Source: Vespa crabro (lineage: Eukaryota > Arthropoda > Insecta > Hymenoptera > Vespidae). From it: 64,000 bases of DNA. The translations under genes were made by a program, and so were the position numbers. Positions 36,862-49,576 of this stretch are shown here, piece after piece (position 1 is the first letter of the stretch; each line of letters starts with the position of its first letter). Below the pieces are notes generated by a model. It was not told the DNA's origin, did no database searches, and saw only the letters and a list, made by a program, of their open reading frames with translations. The DNA lies in the NCBI RefSeq assembly GCF_910589235.1, contig NC_060956.1:9287999-9351998 (forward strand). The letters are read 5' to 3'.

Positions 36862-37264
36862 GAATAATTGAAAGTATAAATTATTTAAACTTAGTCGTAC
36901 GTAAAGAAAGAATTTCGATATTTATTTGTCGAAATGCAAAAAACTCGATAATCAAAGTCGATCGAACGTTCGTTTTTGTTATCATTACATGCAGTCAAGT
37001 TCGAGATTTAAACATATCGAAATATTAAATTAAAATTATCTTATTATTAACGCGTCTTACGGATTGTGGAATGTAAACAAATATACTAATAATAATTAAT
37101 AATATTAAATAATAAATTAATAATATCCATGTAAATTATAAATTGTGCAAATGAATGTAAAATAATTGAATGTATAAATTATTTAAGTTTTACATTATGA
37201 AAAGATAGAACTTCGATGTTCACTCGTCGAAATGGAAAAAAAATACTAATTCGAAAACTGATTT
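36862..37264. repeat. Diverged direct repeat with about 296-bp period
   Basis: 36866-36960 (tgaaagtataaattatttaa, then gaatttcgatatttatttgt and cgaaatg) recurs at 37162-37262 (tgaatgtataaattatttaa, then gaacttcgatgttcactcgt and cgaaatg). The frame at 36789-37028 falls inside the repeat and is not preserved in the second copy. Confidence 0.7.
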
Positions 37265-37572
37265 AGTAAATTATACTTGTTTTATTTATAATATCTGCTT
37301 GCAAAGACTTAATTAAACTTTATAATTAATTAAACAATTGTATAATTATTAATTTCAATATTAATTATACTCTATTTCTACATATACATTTTACATTATT
37401 AAAATGTATATGTAATGATTGAAAAGATTATATGAATCTATTTGTTTAACGATTAATTAATAAATTCATATCTTTTTTTTTTCATATCAATTTCATAACA
37501 GAATTTTATCAATGTAGAATTTAAATCATGTATATAATACCTAACAATTTCTTTTTCTACAATTACTTCTTC
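37265..37572 (-). repeat. Repeat module U, copy 2
   Basis: Inverted counterpart of 17237-17575, followed on the plus strand by a short TTA tract (37585-37605) and then a right-type terminal inverted repeat (37645-37712). Confidence 0.75.
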
Positions 37573-37644
37573 TTTTTCTTTTTCTTATTATTATTATACT
37601 ATTATAGTTATAGTAACAGAACGATAATATAATGATATAAAGTG

Positions 37645-37712
37645 GACTACAGGCAAAATGACAACAAATATAATGCTGTGAGTTCTACGCCATAGATAAT
37701 GCGGAAATGAAG
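37645..37712 (+). repeat. Right-type terminal inverted repeat, isolated copy
   Basis: It reads agtggactacaggcaaaatg, then ataatgctg and tagataatgcggaaatga. It matches the right end of the 38990-39755 element in the same orientation and, inverted, the stretch 16205-16290. It passes directly into repeat copy E. Confidence 0.65.
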
Positions 37713-37715
37713 AGG

Positions 37716-38240
37716 GCAACTACCAGAACGCATTCAGATGCGCTTCTCGCACCGAACCAACGATGATGGTCAATTCACATGAAGGACCTGTTCCCGTTTC
37801 TTCCTAAATATCAGAGTCGTAGACCCACTAGTCGCGATAAATAAGAGCGGCGGCATAAGGCTTGGAAGCTATTGAAGGTCCTCACCAAAATAGCACTCGT
37901 CGCATTCCCGCAAATTAATGGGAAAAAGCAATTTCTTTGAAGGATCCCGTGGAGCTCTAGTCGTAATATAGATGCACGATAAAGAATACTTTGCGAATTG
38001 AAATTATAACAATGCATTTCGAAAAAATGAGATACAGTTGTCGTGATATGTTTGTTTCATTTGATGCAACTAACTTTTGATTTCGCTCGAAGTATCCGAG
38101 AAGGCAATAATGAATTAGGAAAGGGAAATGAAAAGGGAAGAGTTTAAATAAAAAGTATCTGGAAAGGTAAAGCTATATTCTTATTGGTCCTAGGCATATC
38201 AGGATAGTACGTCCGAAATATTTAAATAATCTCATGTGTT
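37716..38240 (-). repeat. Interspersed repeat family, copy E
   Basis: The reverse complement shares with copies A and B the segments gtagacccactagtcgcgat, gagcggcgg, cgcattcccgcaaattaatg and aaggatcccgtgg. More diverged than D. It ends near a TA microsatellite at 38298. Confidence 0.8.
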
Positions 38241-38292
38241 GTCCTTTGTCCTGATAACTGTGTGGATCCATGAGCGTTACATTGAAAAGTAT

Positions 38293-38297
<5 letters not shown>

Positions 38298-38328
<31 letters not shown>

Positions 38329-38425
38329 ATATATATCTATATTTATATATCATACATATATATATATCGACATATACCAAAATATTTATCAATATATATT
38401 AATATAAATATGTATATAAATATAC
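38298..38425. repeat. (TA)n-rich tract
   Basis: TA array with CAATA and CATA interruptions, ending in a CA-rich stretch to 38445. Confidence 0.93.
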
Positions 38426-38555
38426 ATACACACATACACACACACTTAAGTACGTAACTTCAAAATTACACGATGCTATTGAGAGTTAAGTAACAACAGA
38501 TTTAATTAAAAGAAACAAAATCAAAGGGTTTAAAGCTGTTAAGACCTTTTGTTCA

Positions 38556-38632
38556 AAGCATGTGTAACTTCAGCGACAGGTATGGACAAAATATGAACTA
38601 CGAATACAAACGGTGAACGCTCTCTCCATTAT
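38556..38632 (+). repeat. Direct repeat, copy 2 (partner at 36785-36860)
   Basis: See the partner copy for shared landmarks. It may mark the far edge of a composite insertion holding module U and repeat copy E. Confidence 0.65.
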
Positions 38633-38989
38633 GCATTTATCGTATCAATGTATTAAGCTTATGTTTGTTATTTTCCTCGGACACGTACATAATAAACGGT
38701 TTTATATGAGTAGAATAAATAGTGTTAATATACTGTAAACTCACACTTTTCAGTCTCTCATATGTACATCTTTCTTTGATGGTAGCGTGAGTCTCGCAGT
38801 GATTCGTGCTAGATATGACATCTATATCCATTTGTTTTACGATAAATACATAGAAAATAATAAATATAATTGATACATGTAACAATCAGTATATAAATCT
38901 GCGACAAAAATAAGAATTTGTCCAATATTTTTTTAAAAATAATAAATACTTATATATTATATATTTTAATACAAATTAAAAAAAAAAAA

Positions 38990-39755
38990 ATTTAATACAA
39001 ATTAAAACATGAGTTCATTTCTACACTACTTATGAAATAGAACATCCAGCGCTATTTTTTTTACGTGATTATCCCTGCAAAACTAGTCCACTCTATGCTA
39101 TTTCAATTATTACTACTACTACTACTATTACTGCTACTATCGATAATAATAATAATAATAATAATGATATAATATAATGTAATAATAATAATAAAAATGT
39201 TCTTAAATATTATTTATATACATATAGATATTATTTAATAAATTTTATATTATAATAGTAAAGACAATTAACTTCAACTAATCGTGAGTAAGAAATAATG
39301 TGAAAACAAATGCGTAACGATCATAAGTTAGTAAGAAAAAGAGAAATGATAACGAACGAAAACAAAAAAAAAACATTTTGTATTTTTCTTTATATATCAT
39401 TTGTATTAGATGAACAATCATGTGTCGAAATTATCAAGGACACGATTTATTGAGAATTCATGCGTCGAACTACCATGTAAAATGATACATTTTTTCTTCT
39501 TTAATTATCATAAATTACAGTTATCATGTGTCATGATGTATATAATATATTTTTCTGTTTCTTATTATTATTGTTCTTATTACTATATCATTATATTAGA
39601 TATTATTATTACAGTAATGGTAAAAGTAATAATAATAGTAATAATATCAAGTGAACTCCTACAGAGGAAACCATAACAAAATAATGCTGAGAGAAAAATC
39701 TCGTAGATAATGTGGAAACGTACTTGTCTTTTAATTTTTATTAAAAGTAATACAT
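38990..39755. mobile_element. Probable non-autonomous element with about 90-bp terminal inverted repeats
   Basis: The left end (38990-39095: aattaaaacatgagttcatt, then ctacactacttatga and cagcgctat, to actagtccact) is an imperfect inverted copy of the right end (39650-39755: agtgaactcctacag, ataatgctgag, tagataatgtggaaacg, ttttaattttta). The interior holds TAC/TAA microsatellites near both ends and AT-rich DNA, with no transposase. Single ends of the same type occur at 16185-16295 and 37645-37712. Target duplication not established. Confidence 0.6.
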
Positions 39756-40407
39756 AATATATATGTTCACTAATTATATTTTAAATTATATTTTATTGAA
39801 AAAATACTCAATAAATGTATATAATTCATATGGATTTGTCATCGAACAAAATTATACTGCTATTGAATCTTATCTAGCATAGGTCACCGCGATATTCATA
39901 TCAGCCATCAGTGATATAAATATAAGAGATTGAATAGTAATATCTTACTAAATTATGAAATAAGGAGAAAATGAGTAAATTAATTCATTATTTTTTATTA
40001 TATCGATACAATAAAAAAAAACACTGGAATTATTTAGCCTCGAGATTTCCTGAATTACGAATCTAGATGGTTGCCGATGTGATACACATTCATTATAGAA
40101 TCTCTATCTTTTTAGTGTATAAAATCTAAAAGAAATTACAAATTTTTCCAAAATTTAACAATAATTTAGAAATTCAAATCTCTTGATATAAATGACTGGA
40201 CATGTATTTTTTTATTTTTGCCATAGAATCATCTGGCCTCATTAAGTTCATTAAAATGATCGAGTGAGTTACCGTAGCTTCCCCGTGCGAGCATTGTGAA
40301 ATGCATTTCTTTGCGTTCGGAAATATTCAAAACATTTGAGTATCAGCTATTTACGCACCAACCAAACAGGTAATCGCTGCTTCACGGACATAAAACATAC
40401 ATCATTC

Positions 40408-40640
40408 AAGCATGATATGAAAATCAGTAGTAAGAGTACGAACTTCATCTCTTTTTCGGCAAATTTTGAGAGGCGCCACAGTACTGGACTTTTTCTTTGA
40501 GAAAAATGTCGAAAACAACATTTACACCATCAATGAGAACAGAAGTAACTTTTAATCATTTTTGATGAACATAGTCTCATTTTTAAAATGAAAGTTTCAT
40601 CTACAGCGTATTAATTTCAAATTTTTAAAAAAGTTCTTAT
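40408..40640 (+). repeat. Repeat module G, copy 2
   Basis: Reverse-complement partner of 15785-16045. Its distal half is also one arm of the local hairpin at 40525-40830. Confidence 0.75.
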
Positions 40641-40830
40641 TCGTGCATAAAATATTCTCGAAAAATATCATTTTTTAACACGATTTTTTTTTCAAAGAAA
40701 AAAAGTTTTTTCAAAATTTTGAAACCAATACGCTTTAGATTAAACCTTCGTCTCTAAAATGAAACATTGTTCATCAAAAGTCGATTAAGAATTATGCATA
40801 TTCTCAGTGATGGCGTAAACCATTAAAAAA
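40525..40830. repeat. Imperfect hairpin of about 300 bp within module G
   Basis: 40529-40640 (acaccatcaatgagaacaga, gatgaacatagtctcatttt, tacagcgtattaatttcaaa) pairs with the reverse complement of 40700-40825 (ttttgaaaccaatacgcttt, tttcattttagagacgaagg as reverse complement, gatggcgtaaacc). The loop is about 60 bp and A/T-rich. Shape fits a MITE or foldback remnant. Confidence 0.75.
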
Positions 40831-41082
40831 CAAGGAACAATGAACAGAACTTCTTAAGAGCTTCTCTACTTTCACGCGCCTAATTTCGACTGTCGTTTAT
40901 TTTGTTTTTTCCTCAATATCAATAGTCTTCTAACGTTTATATTTTGTTTATTTCACCTCGCTCGCGTCTCTATCATCTCGTCCAAATTTTCTCCTTTTCT
41001 GCTATTTGTTTTTTTACCCATTCCTACACATAAGTACTTACTACTCAAGCACATCTCTATAAAGGCATAATTAGGAACGGAC

Positions 41083-41104
41083 ACAGAGAGATAGAGAGAG
41101 ACAT

Positions 41105-41141
<37 letters not shown>
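41083..41141. repeat. (GA)n microsatellite
   Basis: GATAGAGA units run into pure GA. Confidence 0.96.
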
Positions 41142-41144
<3 letters not shown>

Positions 41145-42094
41145 AGACTAAAATTTTCTAAAAAATTAACGTTAACTTGATGTTTAATAACAAATCGGAA
41201 GTGGATTGAATATGATAAAAAAGTTTAAAAATATATATTACATAAGTAACTTTAATAATTATTAAGTTCCCAATTATTCGCCCTTTCATCGTAATAATTT
41301 CTTTACTTTCTTTATCTCGACCGTTTCATTGAAGTCGGTCGTCTTATTAAACATTCCATCGCCGTCCGATCGTAGTCAAGTTCTTTCATAATATCGCGCG
41401 GGGAGACTATCTTTGTGAATAGAAGTAAATAAAAGTTCGAAGCCTGAGAGTGGTGAAAAATCGGTGAGAGAAAAGACTGCAGCTTCTCCGACATATTAAA
41501 TTAATCTTTACGAGTCTTTCCCCTCTTTCTCTTGTCGTTTTCTTTCTTTTTCTTTTTCTTTTTTTTTTTCTTTTCTATATAAACTCTTGAGACAAAATTC
41601 AAAAGATTGCGGCCGGAAAAAGGATGACGGGACTAGAAATCTCGTTGAATGCGTGGCGTTAATTAAGCGCCATCCCGGAAGAATATGAGTACTACTGAGA
41701 GTATGCCACTGGAGATATAGCAAATAAAAAAGAAAGTCATTCGTGAGAAAAGAAGAAGAGGTTAAGAGAAGGGTTGAAATAAGGATAGGGGAAAGGAATG
41801 ATGAAGAAGGGTTGATATGATAGGAAGGAGTTTTTGATCATCGTTCAAAAATCGTTCGATGCACGTACATACAAATTTCTTTTTTGTTAATTAGAGGCCT
41901 TAATTAATATTATTTTTTGTGAAAATTGATGAATTTTTAAATATAAGAGGAAAAATTTTAAAAAGAAAACGAAGAAAAAAATGAAAAGAGTCACAATCGA
42001 TGAGATCACCGTCTCGGTTGTCGATCGTGAAATTAAGTCGAGTCAACGAACCGTGGAATCGATTAAGTCGACCAGTGAAAAAGAAGAAGATGGT

Positions 42095-42175
42095 GAAGGG
42101 AAAAGGAAAAAAAAGAAAAAGAAAAAGAAAAAGAAAAAGAAAAAGAAAAAAAAAGGAAAAGGACAAAAAGAAGGA
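42095..42175. repeat. (AAAAAG)n purine tract
   Basis: Hexanucleotide-like GAAAAA units, all-purine; the poly-Lys frames are artefacts. Confidence 0.95.
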
Positions 42176-43222
42176 GCGAAAAGAAGTTCGTTGAAGTGGT
42201 TGACGAGAGATAGCAGTAAGTGAAAACTTAATAAAATTAAGTTCCTCATAAAAATTATCGAAGACGAGGATCTTGCGCGTCATTGAAATAATCAAAATTA
42301 ATTGCTCGTTTATAAAATAATTTATAAATTGAGATTCATTCTTTAATAGTGCGTATTTTATCACGTTTGCAACGAAGATCTTGCGAATGAACTCTTTTGT
42401 TAGTTATCAGAACAATCTTCTCAAAAATTTCTTTTCTACAGCAAAAAAGATAAAAGTTTTTTATCTTTTTCACATGATCTCTTATATTATCATCTTTCCT
42501 ATTGGATATGCCGATCGATATTTCAGGAATTGTCTTTACCTTTTCGTTTAAAAATTTCACGTGAATGAAACAAAATGTAGAAATAACAGAGTACCGGTTA
42601 TTACTATATAATAATCCGATTAATCGAACATTCTAATAAAGAAACTTGATGTCTTCATTGCAAAAAAAAAGGAAAAAAAGAAATAGAGATAGAGAGAAAG
42701 AAAAAAGTTCCTTTAAGAAATCACAAAAAGAATTTTCCGAATGCTCGAAAAGAATTATAAGCTGATTATTATCTCACATCATAAAATGACTTATTGTCAA
42801 CTCGTACAATTGATATTCAAATAATCATTATCAGTTAATCGAAAATTTAGATGAAAAAATAAAAAAAAAAATAAAAAAAGATGAAAGAAAAGTAGTTTCT
42901 TCGTTTAAATATAAGTGAAAAGTTCTTTTAGAAAATCACGCAAGAGAGTTTTCCAATCGAATCGGAAAAATTCCCTCCCATTTGGAGCTTGGTATTAACG
43001 CGCGTCATACCGTCTGAAAGTTAATTAAACTCCTATCAGATCGCTTCGATTCGTTCGGTGAGGATACGTCGGGACTCGTTAGTTCGAACTTCGAAGTAGA
43101 AAGCAATCGCGTTTTCAACTGGAAAGAGTGTGCACACTCGAGAATGCCTGAGAACGAATCGAGTGCTTCGAAGTGAACGCGACTTTTCATTTTTTCATTC
43201 GTCGATAAACTTTTCCAGTAAT

Positions 43223-43280
43223 GCGCGTTCTTCTCGTCGTCCTCGTCGTTGTCATTGTCGTCGTCGTCATCGTCGTGCAA
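43223..43280. repeat. (GTC)n trinucleotide tract
   Basis: Imperfect cgt/gtc/ttc triplets in a GC-richer context; Asp-rich or Arg-rich frames are artefacts. Confidence 0.85.
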
Positions 43281-43406
43281 CAGCTAGCTTTGTTTCCTCC
43301 TCGAACCGACGGCTAATTACCAATAAAGTTAATCCAACGCCTCTAGCTTTATTACACAACCAGTAATTAACCTGAAATCCGAGGAGTTAGCTGTACAAAA
43401 TTCGTC

Positions 43407-43552
43407 TCTCTCTCTTCTCCCTCTTCATTTCTCTTTCTCTCTCCCTCTCTCTCTCTCTCCCTCCTTGATCTTTATTTTCTATTTCACTCTCTCCTTTTCT
43501 ACAATTCGCGAAGAGTCTCTCTCTCTCTTCCTCTCTCTCTCTCTCTCTCTTT
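43407..43552. repeat. Interrupted (TC)n tracts
   Basis: Two TC clusters (43407-43466 and 43516-43552) in pyrimidine-rich sequence. Confidence 0.92.
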
Positions 43553-44118
43553 TTCGACCATACTTGTAATTACCGGTAGAAATTAGTTTGCTACGGTACC
43601 ACCACAAACCAGTAATTGTTCTGAATTTCCGAGAGGAAGGTATCGTATTAAATTCGACTCTGTTCTCTAACGAGAATCAACGGGACTGATCACTGTTAGT
43701 ATGTTTCTATAATCAAGATGGTGTCTTAAAATATTCGGTATAACAAACGAGATAAAAGGATGATTATCATTTTTAACTGGTGTAACAGAGTATGATACTT
43801 AATCAAGTACACGAATATCCGCTTCAAAACTTTTTGGGACGATAAGTAGTTACATCAATATCTTCAATTTTCTTTTATTTTTAAATAAAATTAATAAAAA
43901 TAAGATTCGATCGTAAATAAGAATGACGTGAGCAATCGATTGTTTCAATTATTTTCTACTACGTGAGAAAACAGACAGGGTATAACATATCGAAAAGTCG
44001 ATCGTTAAAGTCAAGGAGCTTGGAAGAGGCTACAAAAAGGTCGAAATAATAAAAGGAAAGAAATGTAAAGTAGAAAGAATGGATGGTGTTGCAAATGAAA
44101 GACAAACACCTAGGAGGA

Positions 44119-44211
44119 GATATATATATATACATATATATATAGAGAGAGAAAGAGAGAAGAGGACGGATGGAAAAGGACAAAGTAAAGAGATCAACAG
44201 GAGGGAGAGGA

Positions 44212-44246
<35 letters not shown>

Positions 44247-44273
44247 GAGAGAGAGAGAGAGAGAGAGAGAGAT
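44119..44273. repeat. (TA)n and (GA)n compound tracts
   Basis: TA then GA at 44119-44160, and TA (44214-44242) directly followed by GA (44246-44273). Confidence 0.94.
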
Positions 44274-45024
44274 GTCAAACGAAGGAGAAGCAAAAAAGAG
44301 ATAGATAAAAGGGAGTGATAGGTGGTAGGAAGGAGGAGGGGGAAAGAGAAGGGGTGGAATAAGGTAGTGAGAAAGAAAAGAAGGGATGAACAATTGAGAG
44401 GAAAGTAAAAGAGAGACGATCATCCGTCCGGAATTAAATTGGCCGCGGGCATAATGCTCGAGAAACCGTGAAATTACCATTTTGAGGCTCTCGCCCGTTT
44501 TCAAAGCTACCTTTTCCTGTGAACTAAAACGACTCTGTTATTGGTGACATTCTGCAGGACTTTGTCATCGCCTCTATAATAATCAGTAGAGGAAAGAGAG
44601 AAAAGGGCATTTTTTTCGATGTTCCATCAAGAGAAATTTGAATCTCACACTTTTGTAAAGTTCGACATATGAAGCCAATATTTCAATGCAAGATTCGATT
44701 CGTTTTATAAGTGTCGCATAAATTTTAATTTTTATTATTCCTTGTCTTCTTTTTCCTTTTTATCCAGATCTTTTAATCGCTCGATTGTCTAATATCTACG
44801 AGGTACAATATTTTTCTATAAGTAATAATTATTAAGAGATGTTATCTGAAAAAAGAAAGAATACCCTACGAATATATTAAAAAAACGAGCTCGTATCTTT
44901 TTCAAAGCTTTTCTTTCTTTTTTTTCTTTTACAAAGTAAATCTACAATTCTACAATCCTTTTCAACAGATTTCTTTTTTTTTATGTGCGTAATAAGATTA
45001 CTTATCGCATTATACTTTCGATGA

Positions 45025-45026
<2 letters not shown>

Positions 45027-45080
<54 letters not shown>

Positions 45081-45088
45081 CTCTCTTT
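45027..45088. repeat. (CT)n microsatellite
   Basis: Near-pure CT with one CTAT interruption. Confidence 0.97.
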
Positions 45089-46837
45089 CTTACACTATCA
45101 GGATTACAGTTCGAAATAATTATTCTCGTTTTTTTAGCTTCATAAATAATGATTTCTATTGCCTTTTTCACACTTTTTGCATCATCTTTCCTGCACATGA
45201 AAAATTCTTGTATAATTATTCTTGTATAATTATACTCGAAATATTAAACGTTTTTACGGGATGTTTTTATTACCAATTACTCTTTCATAACTCGTATACA
45301 TATGAGTAACTTTTTCATTTATAGGTTTCCATCTATTCATTTTTATCTCAATATTTCGAGCGTCATCAAAAGAAAAACACAAATATATATGTATGTGTGT
45401 TGTGTGTGCATATATATGTATAAATAGTGTAATATATACCAATAAAATAGAAATCGCTTTGAAAATAACAAACGAACGAAAAATCGTTCGTCGAAATAAA
45501 AGTGATCTTTTATTACTTGGCTCCAAGTAAGTAACAAAAACGCGTTTCGTGAAAACAAAAAAAAAAAAAGAAATCAATGATACAGGGATGCTGGTCGAAG
45601 CAAAAGGTCGAAGGTAGAGAGTTGAGGGTTGGAGTAAACGGAGGGTAGGAGATCTCGCGTCTATGGTCTCGCGTAAGCACGATAAATTCGTTTTAATAGC
45701 GACATTTATTGCGCCTATGGGCCAAAGAATCAAAGAGGCACAATAACGTTAATGGAATTCATTTGTTTTTTCGCTAAAGTTTACGTGCCCTCGTAGCATA
45801 GACATTAGACACACGACTTTTCGCTGTTTCAGCCATAGTTCGACGTTTTTATATAATACATAAGTACATATGTATATCGTTAAAACAAAGAAGGAAAGGG
45901 GCGATTGAAAAAAGGTTTAAAGGATTTGAGGAAAAATACTGAAGTAGGTAAATATTCATACGGATCATTTACGGAGGATAAAAATATTAATGAATATGCG
46001 CACCTATAAATTCATACCTCAAAAGTTTAGCCAGATCGGATTAAAAATTTAAATGTGATTGGCTAATTAACTCGTAATATCGATTTATTGCAAATCGAAT
46101 AAAAATTATCGTTACTTAACATTTTTGAATCATTTCATTATACTATTGATCGTACTACAATTGTATGATCGAAAAATTTTAATAATATATATTGATTATA
46201 AAGTGAATGACTTTATTTTAATTTATTATGATCAACTTACAAATGATAGATTTTACTAATTAAATAAATTAACAAAAAGATCGATTGCGAAAGATATATA
46301 ATGCTTTCTTAATTTGAATAAAATTGAATATTATCGTTTGATTTTTACCACGAGAATTTATTTACAAGATTAATTCATGACCACGTGTTATTTCATAATT
46401 AGTTTTATTCTTCAAAAGATAGATAGATAAGAACAGATTAATCGTGTATGAAATCGCCAATATCTTCTCTTTTGTTTTTCAAAGTACTTGTTAAACTCCG
46501 ACGCTAAACTTCTGTTCTTCAAGCTAATTTCAATATGATGTTCCTCCACAAGACAATTCATCTTGCGAACAAACCCCATCGTCTCTGGCTTTATCCACGG
46601 GACCGATTAGAGTTCGAGGGAAGATCCGATGCGAGAGTCGATGCATCAAAGTGAAGTTAACACCGTTTATTACAGAGTCAGATCGCAGTTGTGCATTTGT
46701 GAACGATGGTCTACGTTCGAATGCACGTCTAACGGGAAATGTCGGAATTTGTATTGATGTAGAATTCCTGGTCACTCGAAACTTCTGTATTGTAAGGCAA
46801 AGACAATGAGAAATTTAGAATACAACGAAGAAAGTAT

Positions 46838-46840
46838 ATA

Positions 46841-46900
<60 letters not shown>

Positions 46901-46934
46901 AGATATATGTATGGAGAGAGAGAGAGAGAGAGAC
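46838..46934. repeat. (TA)n then (GA)n
   Basis: About 30 TA units, then ten GA units after a short spacer. Confidence 0.96.
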
Positions 46935-47312
46935 AGGAGTAACAAAGTTACACTAGCAATCAGACACGGCGCATACCTGGCGGCAATTAAACTTAAACTC
47001 CGTGGAAAGTGTTCCATACATACGTACCGTTAGTTCATCTATATTTAATTACATACTAATGCACTCTGCCAATCTCGTTTCCTTAAACTAGAAAGTAGTA
47101 GAAATCGATTTCAATAGCACTAGAGAACGCACGCCCGATTTCGTCTTAGATTATGCTTATGCATTCTACTAAAGCATTACGCCAAAATTGTTCAACTTCC
47201 AAGGAAATCGAACTTTTAAATCCTTATGGGGGAGCATCTTTCTTGAATTTCACTCGTTGAATGTCGTTATCTTGAATTCATTCGAAAAAAGTGAAAAAAT
47301 ATATATTTATAC

Positions 47313-47330
47313 ACACACCTATATATATAT

Positions 47331-47368
<38 letters not shown>
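47313..47368. repeat. (TA)n microsatellite
   Basis: TA array with one ATTATATAAAT interruption. Confidence 0.95.
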
Positions 47369-47373
<5 letters not shown>

Positions 47374-47816
47374 TAATGATTAAATAATTTTAAATAATTA
47401 ACAGATAAATTAATGATAACATTTATAATTAATTAAACAATTTTGTATAGACGAATATATTTCAGATAAGTTTGATCTTCACAAGATTTTCTTTTCGCAA
47501 TGGGTTCAATAATAAAGATGTGAATGAAAATTGATCACAAAAGTTAGGAATAAAGAGTTAATTAAATCTTATAAAAATATTATTTCACATGAGATCGTGA
47601 TGCTTTTTCAATATCCCTTCTTTCGATTACAGGACGAGATTGGGAGGGGGGAATAAAATTTCTTTTCGTTGAAAACCTTTGCGTTGATTAACATTCCCCA
47701 GCCGTGTATAAAAGTAAACAAAAGCAAGCGGAACGCAACTCGATGGAAATGAGATTTTTTCGAATCATTTTTACAAATAAACGGAAATAGAAAGACAGAA
47801 TGAACATATGAAAGAG

Positions 47817-47817
47817 G

Positions 47818-47875
<58 letters not shown>
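47817..47875. repeat. (GA)n microsatellite
   Basis: Pure GA with one AAA interruption. Confidence 0.97.
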
Positions 47876-48606
47876 AAAAATATACATATATCTACATATT
47901 CATAAAAACAACATAAATACTAAATACACATAAAAATGATCGAGATCACAGCTTTCCTCCCCCTCCCACTCGTTAAAATTATCATCCTTCCATTTTCTTT
48001 TTTTATTTTATTTTTTCATTTTATTTCGTTTTCTTTCAACTTCAATACCCTTTCCCTTCTCCTCTTCCTCTTGATGCCACCAATAATACAGGACATCACC
48101 AAGTTTTTTGTTTACCCACGGTATATATATCGAGACGAACGCGACGCGAGTAAATTACTGACCGAAGCCCGGTAAACGAACGAACGTAAAATAGAAAAAA
48201 CGTTCTCTTTTCTGTCAGAGGCGTGTAGTATCGCGCACCATCACTGCCATCGCCATCACCAGCTGTACCACCGATGGTATCGCTGAAAAATCGTCATACG
48301 GGCCAAACTGCCGAAAAATTTGGTCAACGAAAATATTCGAGCCATCTGTCGCTTGGGTTTGTATGCGTTCGTCTCTTATTCGACTAATACACTCGTACGT
48401 TGCAGGAGAGATAAAAAAGAGAAAGAGAAAGAGAAACATATATACATACATATGTACACTCGTGTGCGCAAACATATACGCACACAGTGAAAGTGGATGC
48501 ACCAGAATAATTCATCGTCCGTATTCGCGACGCGTGTAAACACGTAGTTTACAAACTGAACGACCGAACCAGGTTGCAGTAGTTTTGTCGTCTATACACT
48601 ACTACT

Positions 48607-48608
<2 letters not shown>

Positions 48609-48664
<56 letters not shown>
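48609..48664. repeat. (TC)n microsatellite
   Basis: Pure TC continuing into TTTC units. Confidence 0.97.
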
Positions 48665-48668
<4 letters not shown>

Positions 48669-49328
48669 TTCTCTTTCTTTCTCTTCCTACCCTTCTATTT
48701 CTAGTTAAACCAAACGCAATCATTCTTCCACGCAGATGTTATTCCTTGTTAGAAAGAGAAAAAAGAAAAAAAAAGTGTTTCAATCTATGACTATAAAGGG
48801 AATATATATCACCTATATACACGCGCGCATGCAAACACACATATACACATACAGAGCCATGAGAGTAAAACAAATAAAACGAGTTATACATGATTGTTTC
48901 GAAGATATATATATAATGTATAAAATAATAATAACGAAATTGAAAATCATCAACACAATACTATTAAGAGGGGAAATACGTTTAGATGACTCAAAAAATT
49001 GAATTTTTTTTTATTCCATAAATTGTTAATAAAACTACTTAAAAAAAAGTTCCCAAAGTTTCAAATAAAAATTTCAATTCGTTCTGATATTACGAGTGGT
49101 TAAGTGAGCTTCGTTAAGTGCCAGAACGCGGGACATGTAAAACGGATCGGTCACTCAGGTAGTCATTTATGAACTACCTATAATTTATTTGAAAGAGAGA
49201 GGAATATCGACAAATATTCTTTTGTTTATTTTTACAATAGAGGTCTTGGCGTTGTTTTGACAAAGCGTCGACTTTAACATTAATTTGGTACCGATCTTCG
49301 TATCGTGTGTTTCAAGTTTGGAGACAAA

Positions 49329-49576
49329 ATGTCAACATATCCGAAGAAAGAACATGGTATTTTTACTCGTACTAGTAGACCACGTAAAAGATCCTTCCAC
49401 GGAAATCAGTATTCTATTAGTGAACCAAGTAAATGTGGCGAGGATAAAAGAAGTATCAGCGCAAACAAACTTTCGGATGTCACTAATGAAAATGTGATTG
49501 TTAATTCTCAATATTGTTATACGAAGGATATGAAAAAGAAGGATTGCTATATGATGCTGGAATCGCTGATTAATCA
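49329..49576 (+). CDS. Possible first exon of an unrecognised small protein
   Basis: ATG 49329 has a favourable context (AAAATGT) and opens 82 codons of non-repetitive, mixed composition beginning MSTYPKKEHGIFTRTSRPRK and reaching KKKDCYMMLESLINQ. The N-terminal half is basic and Ser-rich, and the end is a short amphipathic stretch. The frame reaches a consensus donor GTAAGT at 49577-49582 after two bases of a codon. No family is recognised, and no signal peptide or membrane segment is visible. The balanced amino-acid usage is unlike the low-complexity open frames elsewhere in the window. Together with a possible second exon and an AATAAA downstream, this makes a small nuclear or cytosolic protein plausible, but a chance open frame is not excluded. 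Confidence 0.4.

Larger units (their letters stand above)
40830..49320. other. Microsatellite-rich non-coding stretch
   Basis: GC-richer patches at 43000-43380, 44400-44580, 46510-46780 and 48200-48380 have open frames without recognisable domains. Everything else is AT-rich or simple repeat. Confidence 0.55.

Noticed and set aside
46530..46775. 81-codon minus-strand frame in a GC-richer patch
   Set aside because: Composition is plausible, but there is no splice pattern or family resemblance; GC-richer DNA has fewer stops by chance.
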